Positions 10,965 to 21,478 of a stretch of DNA of 64,000 nt are shown in pieces; the stretch's first letter is position 1, and each line of letters opens with the position of its first letter. A program made the position numbers and the translations under genes. The notes beneath the pieces are model-generated. The model saw nothing but the letters and a program-made list of their open reading frames with translations. It ran no database searches and was not told the DNA's origin. Origin of the DNA: an uncultured Roseicyclus sp. (GTDB taxonomy: Bacteria; Pseudomonadota; Alphaproteobacteria; Rhodobacterales; Rhodobacteraceae); contig CANLXA010000001.1 in assembly GCA_947494975.1 (NCBI GenBank), positions 806,001 to 870,000 on the forward strand, read 5' to 3'.

Positions 10965-11840
10965 TTAGAGCGCTTCGGCGCCCGAGATAATTTCGATCAA
11001 TTCGTTGGTGATGACGGCCTGACGCGAGCGGTTGTACTGGATCGTCAGCTTGTCGATCATCTCACCTGCATTGCGCGTGGCGTTGTCCATGGCGCTCATC
11101 CGCGCGCCCTGTTCGGAAGCGCCGTTTTCCAGAAGCGCCGTGAAGATCTGCGTGGCCACACCGCGCGGCAACAGATCTTCGAGCACGGCCTCTTCGGACG
11201 GCTCGTAATCATAGAGCGTGCCGCCTTCGGCCGCCTCGGCATCGTCGAACGAGGCCGGGATGATCTGCTGCGCCGTCGGGATCTGGCTGATCACCGACTG
11301 GAAGTGGTTGTAGAAGATCGTGGCGACGTCGAACTCACCTGCATCAAAGCGGTTCAGCACATCCGATGCGATATCCGATGCATTGGCATAGCCCACACGC
11401 TTCACATCGCTCAGGTCGACATGGCCGATCATGTGGTCGGAATAGTCACGGCGCAGCTGTTCGCGGCCCTTCTTTCCGACCGTCAGGATCTTGACCGTCT
11501 TGCCTTCGCCCAGAAGTTTCTGGATGCGTTGCCGCGCCAAGCGCGCGATGGAAGAGTTGAAACCGCCACACAGGCCGCGTTCCGACGTCATGACAACCAG
11601 CAGATGCACCTTGTCCTCGCCGGTGCCCGCCAGAAGACGCGGCGCGCCTTCCGCATTGCCAACGGCCTGCGCCAAACCGCTCATCACGGCTTCCATACGC
11701 TCGGCATAGGGGCGCGCCATCTCCGCCGCTTCCTGTGCCCGGCGCAGCTTCGCGGCGGCGACCATCTGCATCGCCTTGGTGATCTTTCGGGTCGATTTGA
11801 CCGTTTCGATCCGGTTTTTCAGGTCCTTGAGACTAGGCAT
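10965..11840 (-). CDS. atpG: F1-ATPase gamma subunit
   Basis: 291 residues. Conserved N-terminal ([21 protein letters not shown]) and C-terminal ([19 protein letters not shown]) coiled-coil helices form the rotating central shaft; the middle [11 protein letters not shown] block is also typical. Between atpA (30 bp upstream) and atpD. Confidence 0.98.
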   Translation of the reverse strand: MPSLKDLKNRIETVKSTRKITKAMQMVAAAKLRRAQEAAEMARPYAERMEAVMSGLAQAVGNAEGAPRLLAGTGEDKVHLLVVMTSERGLCGGFNSSIARLARQRIQKLLGEGKTVKILTVGKKGREQLRRDYSDHMIGHVDLSDVKRVGYANASDIASDVLNRFDAGEFDVATIFYNHFQSVISQIPTAQQIIPASFDDAEAAEGGTLYDYEPSEEAVLEDLLPRGVATQIFTALLENGASEQGARMSAMDNATRNAGEMIDKLTIQYNRSRQAVITNELIEIISGAEAL

Positions 11841-11870
11841 CTGCCATCTCTCCTACATCAGGGCCCAAAG

Positions 11871-13409
11871 TCAGGCGAAATCGGCGGCGAATTCATCCAG
11901 CGCCGCTTTGATGCGGTCCGCCGCGTCCCCCTTCACCTTCGGATCTTCAGTGGTGATCCAGTCCAGAAGCTCCTGCTTCTTCTGACGCAGGAAGGTCAAC
12001 AGCCCCTGCTCGAACCGGCCAATGTCGCCCACGGACAGTTTGTCGAGGTAGCCATTGGTGCCGGCGAAGATCACGCAGACGATCTCCGCGTTGGTCAGCG
12101 GCGAATATTGCGGCTGCTTCATCAGCTCCGTCAGGCGCGCGCCACGGTTCAGCAAGCGTTGCGTCGCGGCGTCGAGGTCGGAGCCGAACTGCGCGAACGC
12201 GGCCATCTCACGATACTGCGCCAATTCCAGCTTCACGGGACCAGCCACCGATTTCATCGAGTTGGTCTGCGCGGCAGAGCCAACACGAGACACCGACAGA
12301 CCGGTGTTCACGGCGGGGCGGATGCCCTGGAAGAACAATTCCGTCTCAAGGAAGATCTGGCCATCGGTGATGGAGATCACGTTGGTCGGAATAAACGCAG
12401 ACACGTCGCCACCCTGGGTTTCGATCACGGGCAGCGCCGTCAGGGAGCCTGCGCCATTGTCTTCGTTCAGCTTGGCGGACCGCTCCAACAGACGGGAGTG
12501 CAGGTAGAACACGTCACCGGGATAAGCTTCACGGCCCGGCGGGCGGCGCAGCAGCAGCGACATCTGACGGTACGAAACCGCCTGCTTCGACAGGTCATCA
12601 TAGATGATCAGCGCGTGCTTGCCGTTGTCGCGGAAATACTCGGCCATTGCGGTTGCGGCATAGGGTGCCAGGAACTGCATCGGCGCAGGGTCGGACGCAG
12701 TTGCGGCCACGACGATGGAATAGTCAATCGCGCCGGTCTCTTCGAGCTTCTTCACCAGCTGCGCCACGGTCGAGCGCTTCTGTCCCACGGCCACGTAGAC
12801 GCAGTAAAGCTTCTTGCTCTCGTCGTCGCCGGCGGCGTCGTTGTAGCTTTTCTGGTTCAGGATCGTGTCAAGCGCCACGGCGGTCTTGCCGGTCTGGCGG
12901 TCGCCGATGATGAGTTCCCGCTGGCCTCGGCCAATCGGGATCATGGCGTCGATGGCCTTCAGGCCGGTCGCCATCGGCTCGTGCACCGATTTGCGCGGGA
13001 TGATGCCGGGGGCCTTCACGTCGGCCACGCGGCGTTCGGAGGCGGAGATCGCGCCCTTGCCGTCCAGCGGATTGCCAAGGCCGTCGACAACGCGGCCCAG
13101 AAGCTCGGGGCCTGCGGGCACGTCCACAATGGAGTTGGTGCGCTTGACGGTGTCGCCTTCCTTGATGTCGCGGTCGGACCCGAAGATCACGACGCCCACA
13201 TTGTCGGCTTCCAGGTTGAGGGCCATGCCCTGAATCCCACCGGGGAATTCGACCATTTCACCGGCCTGCACATTGTCGAGGCCATAAACACGGGCGATCC
13301 CGTCCCCGACAGACAGCACACGGCCAACTTCGGCGACTTGCGCGTCCTGACCGAAGCTTTTGATCTGCTCCTTGAGGATCGCAGAGATCTCGGCGGCTTG
13401 GATAGACAT
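11871..13409 (-). CDS. atpA: F1-ATPase alpha subunit
   Basis: 512 residues. Non-catalytic nucleotide-binding subunit with Walker [10 protein letters not shown], the N-terminal block [10 protein letters not shown] and the [20 protein letters not shown] region. It starts one base after the atpH stop. The F0 genes are absent from the window, as expected in alphaproteobacteria where F0 and F1 are separate operons. Confidence 0.99.
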   Translation of the reverse strand: MSIQAAEISAILKEQIKSFGQDAQVAEVGRVLSVGDGIARVYGLDNVQAGEMVEFPGGIQGMALNLEADNVGVVIFGSDRDIKEGDTVKRTNSIVDVPAGPELLGRVVDGLGNPLDGKGAISASERRVADVKAPGIIPRKSVHEPMATGLKAIDAMIPIGRGQRELIIGDRQTGKTAVALDTILNQKSYNDAAGDDESKKLYCVYVAVGQKRSTVAQLVKKLEETGAIDYSIVVAATASDPAPMQFLAPYAATAMAEYFRDNGKHALIIYDDLSKQAVSYRQMSLLLRRPPGREAYPGDVFYLHSRLLERSAKLNEDNGAGSLTALPVIETQGGDVSAFIPTNVISITDGQIFLETELFFQGIRPAVNTGLSVSRVGSAAQTNSMKSVAGPVKLELAQYREMAAFAQFGSDLDAATQRLLNRGARLTELMKQPQYSPLTNAEIVCVIFAGTNGYLDKLSVGDIGRFEQGLLTFLRQKKQELLDWITTEDPKVKGDAADRIKAALDEFAADFA

Positions 13410-13410
13410 G

Positions 13411-13971
13411 TTATCCGACCTCTTTCATAGAATTCTGGAGTGCATTGAGCTTGGAGCGGATCGACGTATCGATCATCTTCGAGCCAACTTTTACGACAAG
13501 ACCGCCGATAATATCCTCATCCACGGTCGCTTTCAGGTTTACGTCCTTGCCAACCTGCGCCTTCAGCGACTTGGCAAGTTTATCCATCTGGGTCTTGGTG
13601 AGCGCCTTGGCCGACGTGACCTCGGCACTGACTTCGCCCTTGTGCTCGGCAATCATTTCGCGAAGCGCGGTCAGCAGGGCGGGCATCACGAACAGGCGGC
13701 GCTTGCTGGCCATCAGGCGCAGCGTGTTTCCGGTTATCGCGTTCAGCCCCATCGCGTCCGCCACGCCGCCAATGGCGGCGGCGGTCTCGTCGCGGCCATA
13801 AATCGGCGAATGGATCAGATCGCGGAGGTCTTCGCTGCTCTCCATCGCGCCCTCAAGCGCGGCAACGTCGTCTTCCAGCGCCTTGAGCGCCTTGCCCTCG
13901 GAGGCGAGTTCAAACATCGCGGTCGCGTAGCGCGCGGCAATGCCGGTCGAGATCGAAGCTGGTTCGCTCAC
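13411..13971 (-). CDS. atpH: F1-ATPase delta subunit
   Basis: 186 residues from the GTG at 13971 ([20 protein letters not shown]), which sits five bases after AAAGGG; a GTG two codons upstream (13977) is too close to that site. The C-terminal block [19 protein letters not shown] is the hallmark of delta/OSCP, which links the stator stalk to the top of F1. First gene of the operon. Confidence 0.95.
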   Translation of the reverse strand: MSEPASISTGIAARYATAMFELASEGKALKALEDDVAALEGAMESSEDLRDLIHSPIYGRDETAAAIGGVADAMGLNAITGNTLRLMASKRRLFVMPALLTALREMIAEHKGEVSAEVTSAKALTKTQMDKLAKSLKAQVGKDVNLKATVDEDIIGGLVVKVGSKMIDTSIRSKLNALQNSMKEVG

Positions 13972-14078
13972 GTCCACCCTTTCCTATACACACATCCGGG
14001 CGGATCAGCGTCATGCGCCCCCCGGATTGTCACGTGTGATGGCGGGTGTTCCCGCCCGTTACCCTGTAAATCGGGGGC

Positions 14079-14107
14079 GGTGTAACAGAGGGTTTCAAGC
14101 GCTGCAA
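14079..14107 (-). promoter_or_regulatory. Candidate sigma-70 promoter of the atp operon
   Basis: On the minus strand, TTGCAG (14107-14102) and TACACC (14084-14079) are separated by 17 bases and lie about 110-135 bp before atpH. The -35 match is good and the -10 match is moderate. The leader between it and atpH contains a small GGCGGG/CCCGCC hairpin near 14041-14057. Confidence 0.4.
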
Positions 14108-14228
14108 CCGTGCTTGCGCACCTCCGTTCTGGTTGAATTATCAGCGTTTTCAGTAGGTTGTCGCGATGTCTCGCCTATGCGGCGCTTTGCCCGGGACGTT
14201 ACGGGGCCAGAAAGCCTCGATTCTCGGC

Positions 14229-14795
14229 TCATCCGGCCCTGAACGGCGCCTCGGACGCCCCCGCCTGCCATCTGGCGCTGGCCTGCGCGATCCGCCGGCC
14301 GAAGCGCCGCGCCGTCTCGGCATCACCCGGTGTTATCAGGCCCTCGGCCAACGGCGCATCCGTGGCCATCAGCCCCAGCCAGGACCCGTCGCGATTGATC
14401 CCTACATGCTCCGGTTTCACCGGCGCTCCGATCTCCGCCTGCCCAACCCAGATCATTCCCATCTGCGCGGCGAAGATGCTCAGCCGCTGCAACGCCGCCA
14501 GCTTGTCGCCCGACCCGTGCACGGCCACCGTAAAGCCGCCCGCGACCTTGTCGAGCCAGCCGCCGGTATCCCAACGATCCGCCGCCGCCTCAAGGAACAG
14601 GTCAAACCGCGCCGCCGTGGACCCCATATGGGTGGGCGCGCCGAAGATGATTGCCGGGGCCGCATCCAGCGCCCCCCAATCGGCCTGCGTCATCGCGGTG
14701 ACATCGATCAGGCGCGCCGCACCCGCCCCCTCGGCAATGGCCTCGGCCAGGGCCCGCGTGTGTCCCGTTCCGCTGAAATACGGAATGCAGATCAT
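14229..14795 (-). CDS. Flavodoxin/NAD(P)H-quinone-reductase-like flavoprotein
   Basis: 188 residues from the ATG at 14795. It starts [20 protein letters not shown], where [10 protein letters not shown] is the FMN phosphate-binding loop of flavodoxin/WrbA proteins, and continues with [13 protein letters not shown], the second FMN loop. Such proteins carry FMN and reduce quinones or act as electron carriers. The start overlaps the stop of the upstream methyltransferase by 4 bp (14792-14795), so the two are coupled. The long open frame upstream to 15203 is the antisense shadow of that gene. Confidence 0.85.
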   Translation of the reverse strand: MICIPYFSGTGHTRALAEAIAEGAGAARLIDVTAMTQADWGALDAAPAIIFGAPTHMGSTAARFDLFLEAAADRWDTGGWLDKVAGGFTVAVHGSGDKLAALQRLSIFAAQMGMIWVGQAEIGAPVKPEHVGINRDGSWLGLMATDAPLAEGLITPGDAETARRFGRRIAQASARWQAGASEAPFRAG

Positions 14796-15556
14796 AGGGC
14801 ACGCCGCCCCGACACACCGGCACCCGCGGGCACCTGGCTGCCTTCCAGCACGCGGAGCGGTTTGCGCACACGCTCCGCCAGGCCCGGGCGCGGCCGTGGC
14901 GGATGGCGCTTGGCCGCCTCCAGAAGGATCACGCCACCGGCCCGGTTGCGCGAGAGTTTCCCGCCCATCCGCTCCAGCATCTCGGCCGAGCGGAGCCAGA
15001 ACTTTTTCTCCGATGGCGGGGAGAACAAGGCCGCCGCGTGGCGTTCCGGTACAAAATCGAACCGCTTCACCTGCGCCTCCAACTGCCCAAGCGAGTAGGG
15101 CCGTCCGAAGCCAAAGGGTGTTGCGTCGTTCCGCGCCCACAGGCCCATCCGGTTGGGCACGATGAACAACACACGCCCACCGGGCTGCAGCACCCGTTCG
15201 CATTCATCCAGAACCGCCGCCGGATGCTCCGAGGATTCCAGCCCGTGCAGGCAGATCAGCTTGTCCACGCTGGCCGTCGCCACCGGCCACAGGTTTTCCC
15301 GGCACAGGGTGGAGACGTTCTTGAGCCCCGCGGGCCACGGCATCACGCCCTGTTCGGCGGGCATCACGCCGATCACCCGCTCCGCCTCGGCCAGATACGG
15401 GCGCAGAAGCGGCACTGCAAAACCAAAGCCCACCACCGTTTCGCCCTTGGCACTTGGCCACAGTTCCAGCATCCGGTCGCGCACCGCCTTCTGGGCGATC
15501 CGCCCCAACTGCGTGCGATAATAGAATTGCCGCAGGTCGATGACGTCGAGGTGCAT
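14792..15556 (-). CDS. SAM-dependent methyltransferase (Methyltransf_11 type)
   Basis: 254 residues from the ATG at 15556 ([19 protein letters not shown]). The Rossmann glycine motif is degenerate ([11 protein letters not shown]), but the ALPGGR-type block ([20 protein letters not shown]) after an acidic segment (LDECERVL) fits class I methyltransferases. It diverges from gloB across 78 bp, an arrangement I associate with Rhodobacterales. The substrate is unknown; a quinone or small-molecule acceptor is possible given the flavoprotein partner. Confidence 0.8.
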   Translation of the reverse strand: MHLDVIDLRQFYYRTQLGRIAQKAVRDRMLELWPSAKGETVVGFGFAVPLLRPYLAEAERVIGVMPAEQGVMPWPAGLKNVSTLCRENLWPVATASVDKLICLHGLESSEHPAAVLDECERVLQPGGRVLFIVPNRMGLWARNDATPFGFGRPYSLGQLEAQVKRFDFVPERHAAALFSPPSEKKFWLRSAEMLERMGGKLSRNRAGGVILLEAAKRHPPRPRPGLAERVRKPLRVLEGSQVPAGAGVSGRRAL

Positions 15557-15634
15557 GTCCCGAAATCCGTTTGCAAAACGCCCCGCCTGCACCGCAGGCT
15601 TGGACCAAAGATAACCGCGAAGGGCCCGAATACC

Positions 15635-16405
15635 ATGACCGACCCGCAAATCATCACCATCCCGTGCCTTACCGACAACTACGCCTTCCTGATGCACGAC
15701 CCCGATAACGGCGCGACCGCCTGCATCGACGTGCCCGATGCCGCGCCGATCCAGGCGGTGCTGGCCGAGCGGGGATGGACCCTGTCCGACATTCTGATCA
15801 CGCACCACCATTGGGACCATATCGATGGTGTGGCGGCGTTGGTGGACGCGACCGGCGCCAAGGTTTGGGGGTGCGGTGCCGATGCACATCGCCTGCCGCC
15901 GCTGGATCACGCGCTGGCGGAGGGTGATACGTTCCGGATCGGCACCCTGCGCGTCGAGGTAATGGATGTCTCCGGCCATTGCGCCAATCACCTGGCCTTC
16001 CACGTCCCCCAGGCCCACGCCGTCTTCACGGCCGACAGCCTGATGGCGCTGGGATGCGGGCGTCTGTTCGAGGGCACGCCGGATCAGATGTGGGAGAGCC
16101 TGTCGAAGCTCGCCGCACTGCCGCCGGAGACCATCGTGTATTCCGGCCATGAATATACCGCTACAAATGCGCGCTTTGCATTAACCATTGAACCGGAGAA
16201 TTCCGCCCTTATATCCCGCTCTCGCGCCATTGAAGCGGCCCGGGCCGCAGGCGACCCCACCGTCCCCTCCACCTTGGCCGATGAACTGGCCACCAACCCG
16301 TTCCTGCGTGCCGCCGATCCTGCAATCGCCGCCCATCTGGGCCTGCAAAACGCCACGCCTGCCCGTGTTTTTGCTGAGATCCGGGCCCGCAAGGACAGCT
16401 TCTGA
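15635..16405 (+). CDS. gloB: Hydroxyacylglutathione hydrolase (glyoxalase II)
   Basis: 256 residues. The metallo-beta-lactamase signature [10 protein letters not shown] and the further metal ligands in [31 protein letters not shown] and [13 protein letters not shown] are intact, and the C-terminal glutathione-binding domain ([10 protein letters not shown]) is present. It cleaves S-lactoylglutathione to lactate and glutathione, the second step of methylglyoxal detoxification. The ATG at 15635 follows AAGGG. Confidence 0.95.
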   Translation: MTDPQIITIPCLTDNYAFLMHDPDNGATACIDVPDAAPIQAVLAERGWTLSDILITHHHWDHIDGVAALVDATGAKVWGCGADAHRLPPLDHALAEGDTFRIGTLRVEVMDVSGHCANHLAFHVPQAHAVFTADSLMALGCGRLFEGTPDQMWESLSKLAALPPETIVYSGHEYTATNARFALTIEPENSALISRSRAIEAARAAGDPTVPSTLADELATNPFLRAADPAIAAHLGLQNATPARVFAEIRARKDSF

Positions 16406-16615
16406 GCCCGGGTCGGAACGCTGCCTAAAAAACTGGCGCAACACCCGCCGCGCCCTAAATACTGTGTCATTCGGAGTGGCGACCGCAAAAAGAACACGCG
16501 GCTTTGATCGCTTTTTGCTTGAAACCCGGCGGTGGAAAGCAAAACTTAACATTATTAGGCCATGATCGAGCCGGTGGCGCATGCCCCCTCGATGCAGACG
16601 AAAGGAGCACGTGCC

Positions 16616-18952
16616 GTGCCGTCTTTTTCGACCACACTGGAACAGGCCATCCATGCCGCACTGGCAAATGCCAATGCGCGCCGCCACGAATTGGCCACGC
16701 TGGAACATCTTCTTCTGGCCCTGATCGACGAACCCGACGCCCAGAAGGTGATGAAAGCCTGCTCTGTCGATATCGACGTTCTGCGCGACACGCTGGTGAA
16801 GTTCATCGACGATGATCTCTCCACGCTGGAAACGGATGTCGAAGGTTCCGAAGCCGTGCCGACGGCGGCATTTCAGCGCGTGATCCAACGCGCCGCCATC
16901 CATGTGCAATCCTCCGGCCGCACAGAGGTGACCGGGGCCAACGTGCTGGTCGCGATCTTCGCCGAACGCGAAAGCAACGCCGCCTACTTCCTGCAGGAAC
17001 AGGACATGACGCGCTATGATGCGGTGAATTTCATCGCCCATGGCGTCGCCAAGGACCCGTCCTATGGCGAGGCGCGCGGCGTCACCGGCGCGGAAGATGA
17101 GGAGAACGAGGCCCAGGCCATGCAGGGCGGTGACGCCGATGGCGAGGCCAAGGAATCCGCGCTTGCCAAGTATTGCGTGGACCTCAACGCCAAGGCGATC
17201 AAAGGCGACGTTGACCCCCTGATCGGCCGCGACCACGAGGTTGAGCGCTGCATCCAGGTGCTTTGCCGCCGCCGCAAGAACAACCCGCTTCTGGTGGGCG
17301 ATCCGGGCGTGGGCAAAACCGCCATCGCCGAAGGCTTGGCCAAGAAAATCGTGGAAGGTCAGACGCCCGAAGTGCTGGAAGGTGCCACGATCTATTCCCT
17401 CGACATGGGTGCGCTTCTGGCCGGAACCCGCTATCGCGGTGATTTCGAGGAACGCCTGAAAGCGGTCGTCAAGGAGTTGGAAGACCACCCCGACGCCGTG
17501 CTTTTCATCGATGAGATCCACACCGTGATTGGCGCGGGCGCCACTTCCGGCGGCGCGATGGACGCCTCCAACCTGCTCAAGCCCGCGCTTCAGGGCGGCA
17601 AACTGCGCTGCATGGGATCGACCACCTACAAGGAATTCCGCCAGCACTTCGAAAAGGATCGCGCGCTCAGCCGTCGATTCCAGAAGATCGACGTGACGGA
17701 GCCTTCGGTCGACGATTCCGTGAAGATCCTCAAGGGCCTCAAGCCCTATTTCGAAGAGCATCACAGCGTCAAATACACCGTCGATGCGATCAAGACGGCG
17801 GTGGAGCTCAGCGCGCGCTACATCAATGACCGCAAGCTGCCCGACAAGGCCATCGACGTGATCGATGAGGCTGGCGCGGCGCAGCATCTGGTGGCCGAAT
17901 CCAAGCGTCGCAAGACCATCGGGACCAAGGAAATCGAAGATGTGGTCGCCAAGATCGCCCGCATCCCGCCGAAAAACGTGTCCAAGGACGATGCCGAGGT
18001 TCTCAAGGATCTCGAAGTGTCGCTCAAGCGCGTCGTCTTCGGCCAGGATACGGCGATTGAATCGCTGGCCTCCGCCATCAAGCTGGCCCGCGCCGGCCTG
18101 CGGGAGCCCGAGAAACCCATCGGCAACTACCTCTTCGCCGGTCCCACCGGTGTCGGCAAGACCGAGGTCGCCAAGCAACTCGCCGATACGCTCGGGGTGG
18201 AGCTGATCCGCTTCGACATGTCGGAATATATGGAGAAACACGCCGTCTCCCGCCTGATCGGCGCGCCTCCGGGCTATGTCGGCTTCGATCAGGGTGGTCT
18301 GCTGACCGACGGCATCGATCAGCACCCCCATTGCGTGCTGCTGCTTGACGAGATCGAAAAGGCGCATCCGGACGTGTTCAACATCCTGTTGCAGGTCATG
18401 GATCACGGCACGCTTACCGATCATAACGGGCGCTCCGTCGATTTCCGCAACGTCGTGCTGATCATGACGTCAAATGCGGGCGCTGCGGAACAGGCGAAGG
18501 CCGCAATCGGCTTCAACCGCGACCGCCGCGAGGGGGAGGATACCGCCGCGATCGAACGCACGTTCACGCCGGAATTCCGCAACCGTCTGGATGCGGTGAT
18601 CTCCTTCGGCGCATTGCCGAAAGAGGTGATCCTGCAGGTGGTCGAGAAATTCGTGCTGCAACTGGAAGCGCAGTTGATGGACCGCAACGTCACGATCGAG
18701 CTCACCAAGCCCGCCGCCGAGTGGCTGGCCGACAAGGGCTACGACGACCGGATGGGCGCCCGCCCGCTCGGCCGCGTGATCCAGGAATATATCAAGAAGC
18801 CGCTCGCGGAGGAGTTGTTGTTCGGCAAGCTCGCCAAAGGCGGCAACGTGAAGGTCGGCGTAAAGGATGGCAACATAGATCTTCGGATCGAGGAGCCGGG
18901 CAGCCCGCGGCTTTCCTCGAAGAAGAAGCCGCCGCTTCTGACGGCGGACTGA
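16616..18952 (+). CDS. clpA: ATP-dependent Clp protease ATP-binding subunit ClpA
   Basis: 778 residues from a GTG at 16616 (MPSFSTTLEQAIHAAL), which has GAAAGGAG correctly spaced; the longer frame from 16562 adds 18 residues without family character. It has the N-terminal repeat domain, two AAA+ modules with Walker A loops GDPGVGKTAIAEGL and GPTGVGKTEVAKQL, and an IGF tripeptide in the second module that docks on ClpP. ClpA unfolds substrates for ClpP. The adaptor gene clpS, often just upstream of clpA in other bacteria, is not present here. CTTGAAA at about 16518 could be part of a heat-shock (RpoH) -35 element, but no convincing -10 follows. Confidence 0.97.
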   Translation: MPSFSTTLEQAIHAALANANARRHELATLEHLLLALIDEPDAQKVMKACSVDIDVLRDTLVKFIDDDLSTLETDVEGSEAVPTAAFQRVIQRAAIHVQSSGRTEVTGANVLVAIFAERESNAAYFLQEQDMTRYDAVNFIAHGVAKDPSYGEARGVTGAEDEENEAQAMQGGDADGEAKESALAKYCVDLNAKAIKGDVDPLIGRDHEVERCIQVLCRRRKNNPLLVGDPGVGKTAIAEGLAKKIVEGQTPEVLEGATIYSLDMGALLAGTRYRGDFEERLKAVVKELEDHPDAVLFIDEIHTVIGAGATSGGAMDASNLLKPALQGGKLRCMGSTTYKEFRQHFEKDRALSRRFQKIDVTEPSVDDSVKILKGLKPYFEEHHSVKYTVDAIKTAVELSARYINDRKLPDKAIDVIDEAGAAQHLVAESKRRKTIGTKEIEDVVAKIARIPPKNVSKDDAEVLKDLEVSLKRVVFGQDTAIESLASAIKLARAGLREPEKPIGNYLFAGPTGVGKTEVAKQLADTLGVELIRFDMSEYMEKHAVSRLIGAPPGYVGFDQGGLLTDGIDQHPHCVLLLDEIEKAHPDVFNILLQVMDHGTLTDHNGRSVDFRNVVLIMTSNAGAAEQAKAAIGFNRDRREGEDTAAIERTFTPEFRNRLDAVISFGALPKEVILQVVEKFVLQLEAQLMDRNVTIELTKPAAEWLADKGYDDRMGARPLGRVIQEYIKKPLAEELLFGKLAKGGNVKVGVKDGNIDLRIEEPGSPRLSSKKKPPLLTAD

Positions 18953-18977
18953 TCTGACCAAACGTCGATGGTTTCAG

Positions 18978-19013
18978 GCGGGCCGGTGGGGAAACCTTCC
19001 GGCCCGCTGTCTT
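18978..19013 (+). terminator. Rho-independent terminator of clpA
   Basis: A perfect 9-bp stem (GCGGGCCGG, 18978-18986, with 18999-19007) around a 12-base loop is followed by TGTCTT. The T-run is short. It starts 25 bp after the clpA stop. Confidence 0.65.
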
Positions 19014-19076
19014 GAGGCGGACCGCTCAACGCGCCGCAGCTGCGCCCAATGCTCACCCCGCGCGGATCACGGTGAC

Positions 19077-21476
19077 CTAGCGTTCCGTCAGCTTCAGCTC
19101 GATGCGCCGGTTCGCGGCCTGCCCGCCCGGCGTATCATTGGGCGCAATCGGCCGGTGCTCGCCAAAGCCCGTCGCCGCCAGCCGTGCGGGCGGTATGCCC
19201 AATTCTTCCGACATGTAGAGCACAACAGATAGGGCGCGGGCCTGGCTCAGCTCCCAGTTGTTGGCGTAGGTCGCCCCCGGGCGCAGCTGCTGATTGTCGG
19301 TATGGCCGTCCACGCGGATGATCCAATCGATCTCGGCCGGGATCTCGTCGGCGACCTCCAGCAGCAAATCGGCCACCCGGCTGATCTGCGCCAGGCCCTC
19401 AGCGGCCAGATCGGCCGACCCAACCTCGAACAACACTTCCGAGGAAAACACGAACCGGTCCCCCTCGATCCGGACGCCCTCGCGGCCTTCCAGCAACTCG
19501 CGCAATCGTCCGAAGAACTCCGAGCGATAACGTTCCAACTCCTGCGCTTCGGCCGCCAGCCGTTCGGCCTCGGCCGCCTCCAGCCCGGCCCGCGCCCGTT
19601 CTTCGGCGGCCAACTGCGCCAGTGCCGTATTCAGCCGTGACCCAAGCGCCTGGATCTGAACCTGCGCATCCGCGTCCCGCGCTTCGGACACGTCGAGAAG
19701 CGATTCCAGCGATCCCAATTGCCCCCGCAGCGCCGCCACCTGTTCGTTCAGCAACGCCACCTGCCGCGCACTCTCGGCAGATGTGGCTTCGGCCTGCTCC
19801 AATTCCTGGTTGGCCTGCGCCAGCAGGGCATCGCGCACCTGCGCCTCCGACAGGGCCTCGGCCAGGGCGACATCCGTCGAGGCGCGCGCCGCCACGGCCT
19901 GCGCCAGCTGCGCCTCCAGCGCCGTCAGATCCCCGGCCAAGTCAGCGGATTGCTGTGCCGCACCCTCCGCTTCGGCGATGCGGGCCTCAAGCTCCGCCAG
20001 GCGCGCCGCGGCGCTCGCCTCCGTGCTTTCCAGACGCGACAGGGCCAGCGCCAATTGCCGCTCAAGATCGGTCATGTCGGTTGTCTGGGCCGACAGCGCG
20101 GCCTCCGAGCGGGCCAGTTCCAGTTCTGCAGCGGCCAGCGCATCAGCCAGCGTTGCCGCCTCGCCCTGCCCATCCTCGGCCCGGGCCAAGGCGCCCGCCA
20201 GCCGGGTGGCCAGATCGTCCCGCGCACCTTCGGCGGCGGCCAGAAGGGTCAAGGTGTCCTCGGCGCGCGCGCGCTGTTCTTCCAGCGCAAGGGACATCGC
20301 GGTGAGCTCCGCATCGGCGTCTTCAAGGCGGCGGCGAAGTGCCTCTGCCGCCGCCGCCTCGGCCAGACGCGCCGCTTCCTCTTCGGACAAGGCAGTGGCG
20401 GAGGCATCCAACTGCACGCGCAACGCCGCCGCCGCGGCGGCTTCGGCCAGTCGGGCCGCCTCGGCCTCATCCAGCGCGGTCTCCGTGTCACCCAACCGTG
20501 CGCGCAGGGCTTCGGCCGCCGCCGCCTCGGCCAGACGGGCGGCCTCTTCGTCGGTCAGAGCCGTTTCCACCTCGGCCAGGCGCAGGCGCAGGGCTTCAGC
20601 CGCCGCGAGTTCGGTCAGCCGCGCCGCTTCGGCCGCGCTCAAATCCCCTTCGACGCTGCGCAATTGCGAGAGCAGTTCTTCGGCGCGCTCATCCCCGCTG
20701 GCCAAGGCCGCCAGGGCTTCGGACAGGGCCTGGTCGCGGTCCACCAGGGTGCCCGCCAATTCGGCATTCCGGGTTTCAGCGGCGGACAAGGCGGCCAGCG
20801 CGTCGGTCAGGGCCGATTGCCGGTCTTCGAGGGCGGCCGATGATGTGGCCAGCGCCGCCAAGGCATCGCTGAGCGAGGCATCCCGCGCCTCTGCCTGCAT
20901 CTCCAGATCCGCGATCAACGCCTCCAACGCCTCGCGCCGGGCCGCCGCCAGGCGCGCCGCCTCCGATGCTTCGTCGATCTCGGACCGCGCGGTGGCGAGC
21001 GCGAGGTTGAGTGCTTCGGCTTCCGTCATCGCCTCGGCCAGTTCAGCCTCGGTCGCGACGCGCCCGGCCTCCAGTTCCCGGTTCTGGGCGAGAAGGCCCG
21101 CGACCTGCTCTTCAAACGCGACGATGCGGGCCGATTGCTGTTCGCCCTGGGCGGTTAGCGTGGCGATCAGGGCCTCTTGCGCGGCGGCCTGTTCTTGGGC
21201 GCTGGACAGCGACCCGCTCAGCGTCGCCACCCGGTTTTCCAACTGCCCGGCGCGGGCCTCCTCCAGCCCAAGCGCCACGGCCAATTGGTTGACCTGCGCG
21301 GTCAGCGAATTCAGCTCATCGTCCTGGTTGCTGATCTCTTCGCTCAGCACGTATTGCATGACCATGAAGATCGTCAGAACGAAGATCATCACCATCAAAA
21401 GGGCTGTGATCGCGTCGACAAATCCGGGCCAGATCGCGCCCGACATCCGATTTGACCCGCCGCGATGAAACGCCAT
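19077..21476 (-). CDS. MotB/ZorB-like OmpA-domain protein with very long coiled coil
   Basis: 799 residues. A short cytoplasmic N-terminus and one membrane helix (about 14-44) carry Asp-21 in WPGFVDAITALLM, at the position of the proton- or sodium-binding Asp of MotB/ZorB. Residues about 46-630 form a nearly uninterrupted Ala/Glu/Leu/Arg-rich coiled coil, including four 28-residue repeats (283-394). The C-terminus (about 650-799) is an OmpA/MotB peptidoglycan-binding domain (VDGHTDN, NWELSQARALSV, GFGEHRPIA, ANRRIEL). The start is 2 bp after the stop of the MotA-like gene. The pair should make an ion-driven motor anchored to the cell wall by a rod far longer than in MotB; its purpose is unknown. 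Confidence 0.85.
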   Translation of the reverse strand: MAFHRGGSNRMSGAIWPGFVDAITALLMVMIFVLTIFMVMQYVLSEEISNQDDELNSLTAQVNQLAVALGLEEARAGQLENRVATLSGSLSSAQEQAAAQEALIATLTAQGEQQSARIVAFEEQVAGLLAQNRELEAGRVATEAELAEAMTEAEALNLALATARSEIDEASEAARLAAARREALEALIADLEMQAEARDASLSDALAALATSSAALEDRQSALTDALAALSAAETRNAELAGTLVDRDQALSEALAALASGDERAEELLSQLRSVEGDLSAAEAARLTELAAAEALRLRLAEVETALTDEEAARLAEAAAAEALRARLGDTETALDEAEAARLAEAAAAAALRVQLDASATALSEEEAARLAEAAAAEALRRRLEDADAELTAMSLALEEQRARAEDTLTLLAAAEGARDDLATRLAGALARAEDGQGEAATLADALAAAELELARSEAALSAQTTDMTDLERQLALALSRLESTEASAAARLAELEARIAEAEGAAQQSADLAGDLTALEAQLAQAVAARASTDVALAEALSEAQVRDALLAQANQELEQAEATSAESARQVALLNEQVAALRGQLGSLESLLDVSEARDADAQVQIQALGSRLNTALAQLAAEERARAGLEAAEAERLAAEAQELERYRSEFFGRLRELLEGREGVRIEGDRFVFSSEVLFEVGSADLAAEGLAQISRVADLLLEVADEIPAEIDWIIRVDGHTDNQQLRPGATYANNWELSQARALSVVLYMSEELGIPPARLAATGFGEHRPIAPNDTPGGQAANRRIELKLTER
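20295..20630 (-). repeat. Four tandem 84-bp repeats encoding 28-residue coiled-coil units
   Basis: Residues 283-310, 311-338, 339-366 and 367-394 of the coiled-coil protein are four copies of a 28-residue (four-heptad) unit starting EAARL, each with a conserved alanine-rich centre (for example EAARLAEAAAAEALR). The units are in exact register with no insertions, which indicates recent tandem duplication of an 84-bp segment. Confidence 0.85.
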
Positions 21477-21478
21477 GG

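Noticed and set aside
16181-18424. 747-residue minus-strand open frame over gloB and clpA
   Set aside because: Antisense to two intact conserved genes; no domain recognised.
19783-21468. 561-residue Ala/Ser/Arg-rich plus-strand frame opposite the coiled-coil gene
   Set aside because: A low-complexity mirror of the Ala/Glu/Leu heptads; no ribosome site.
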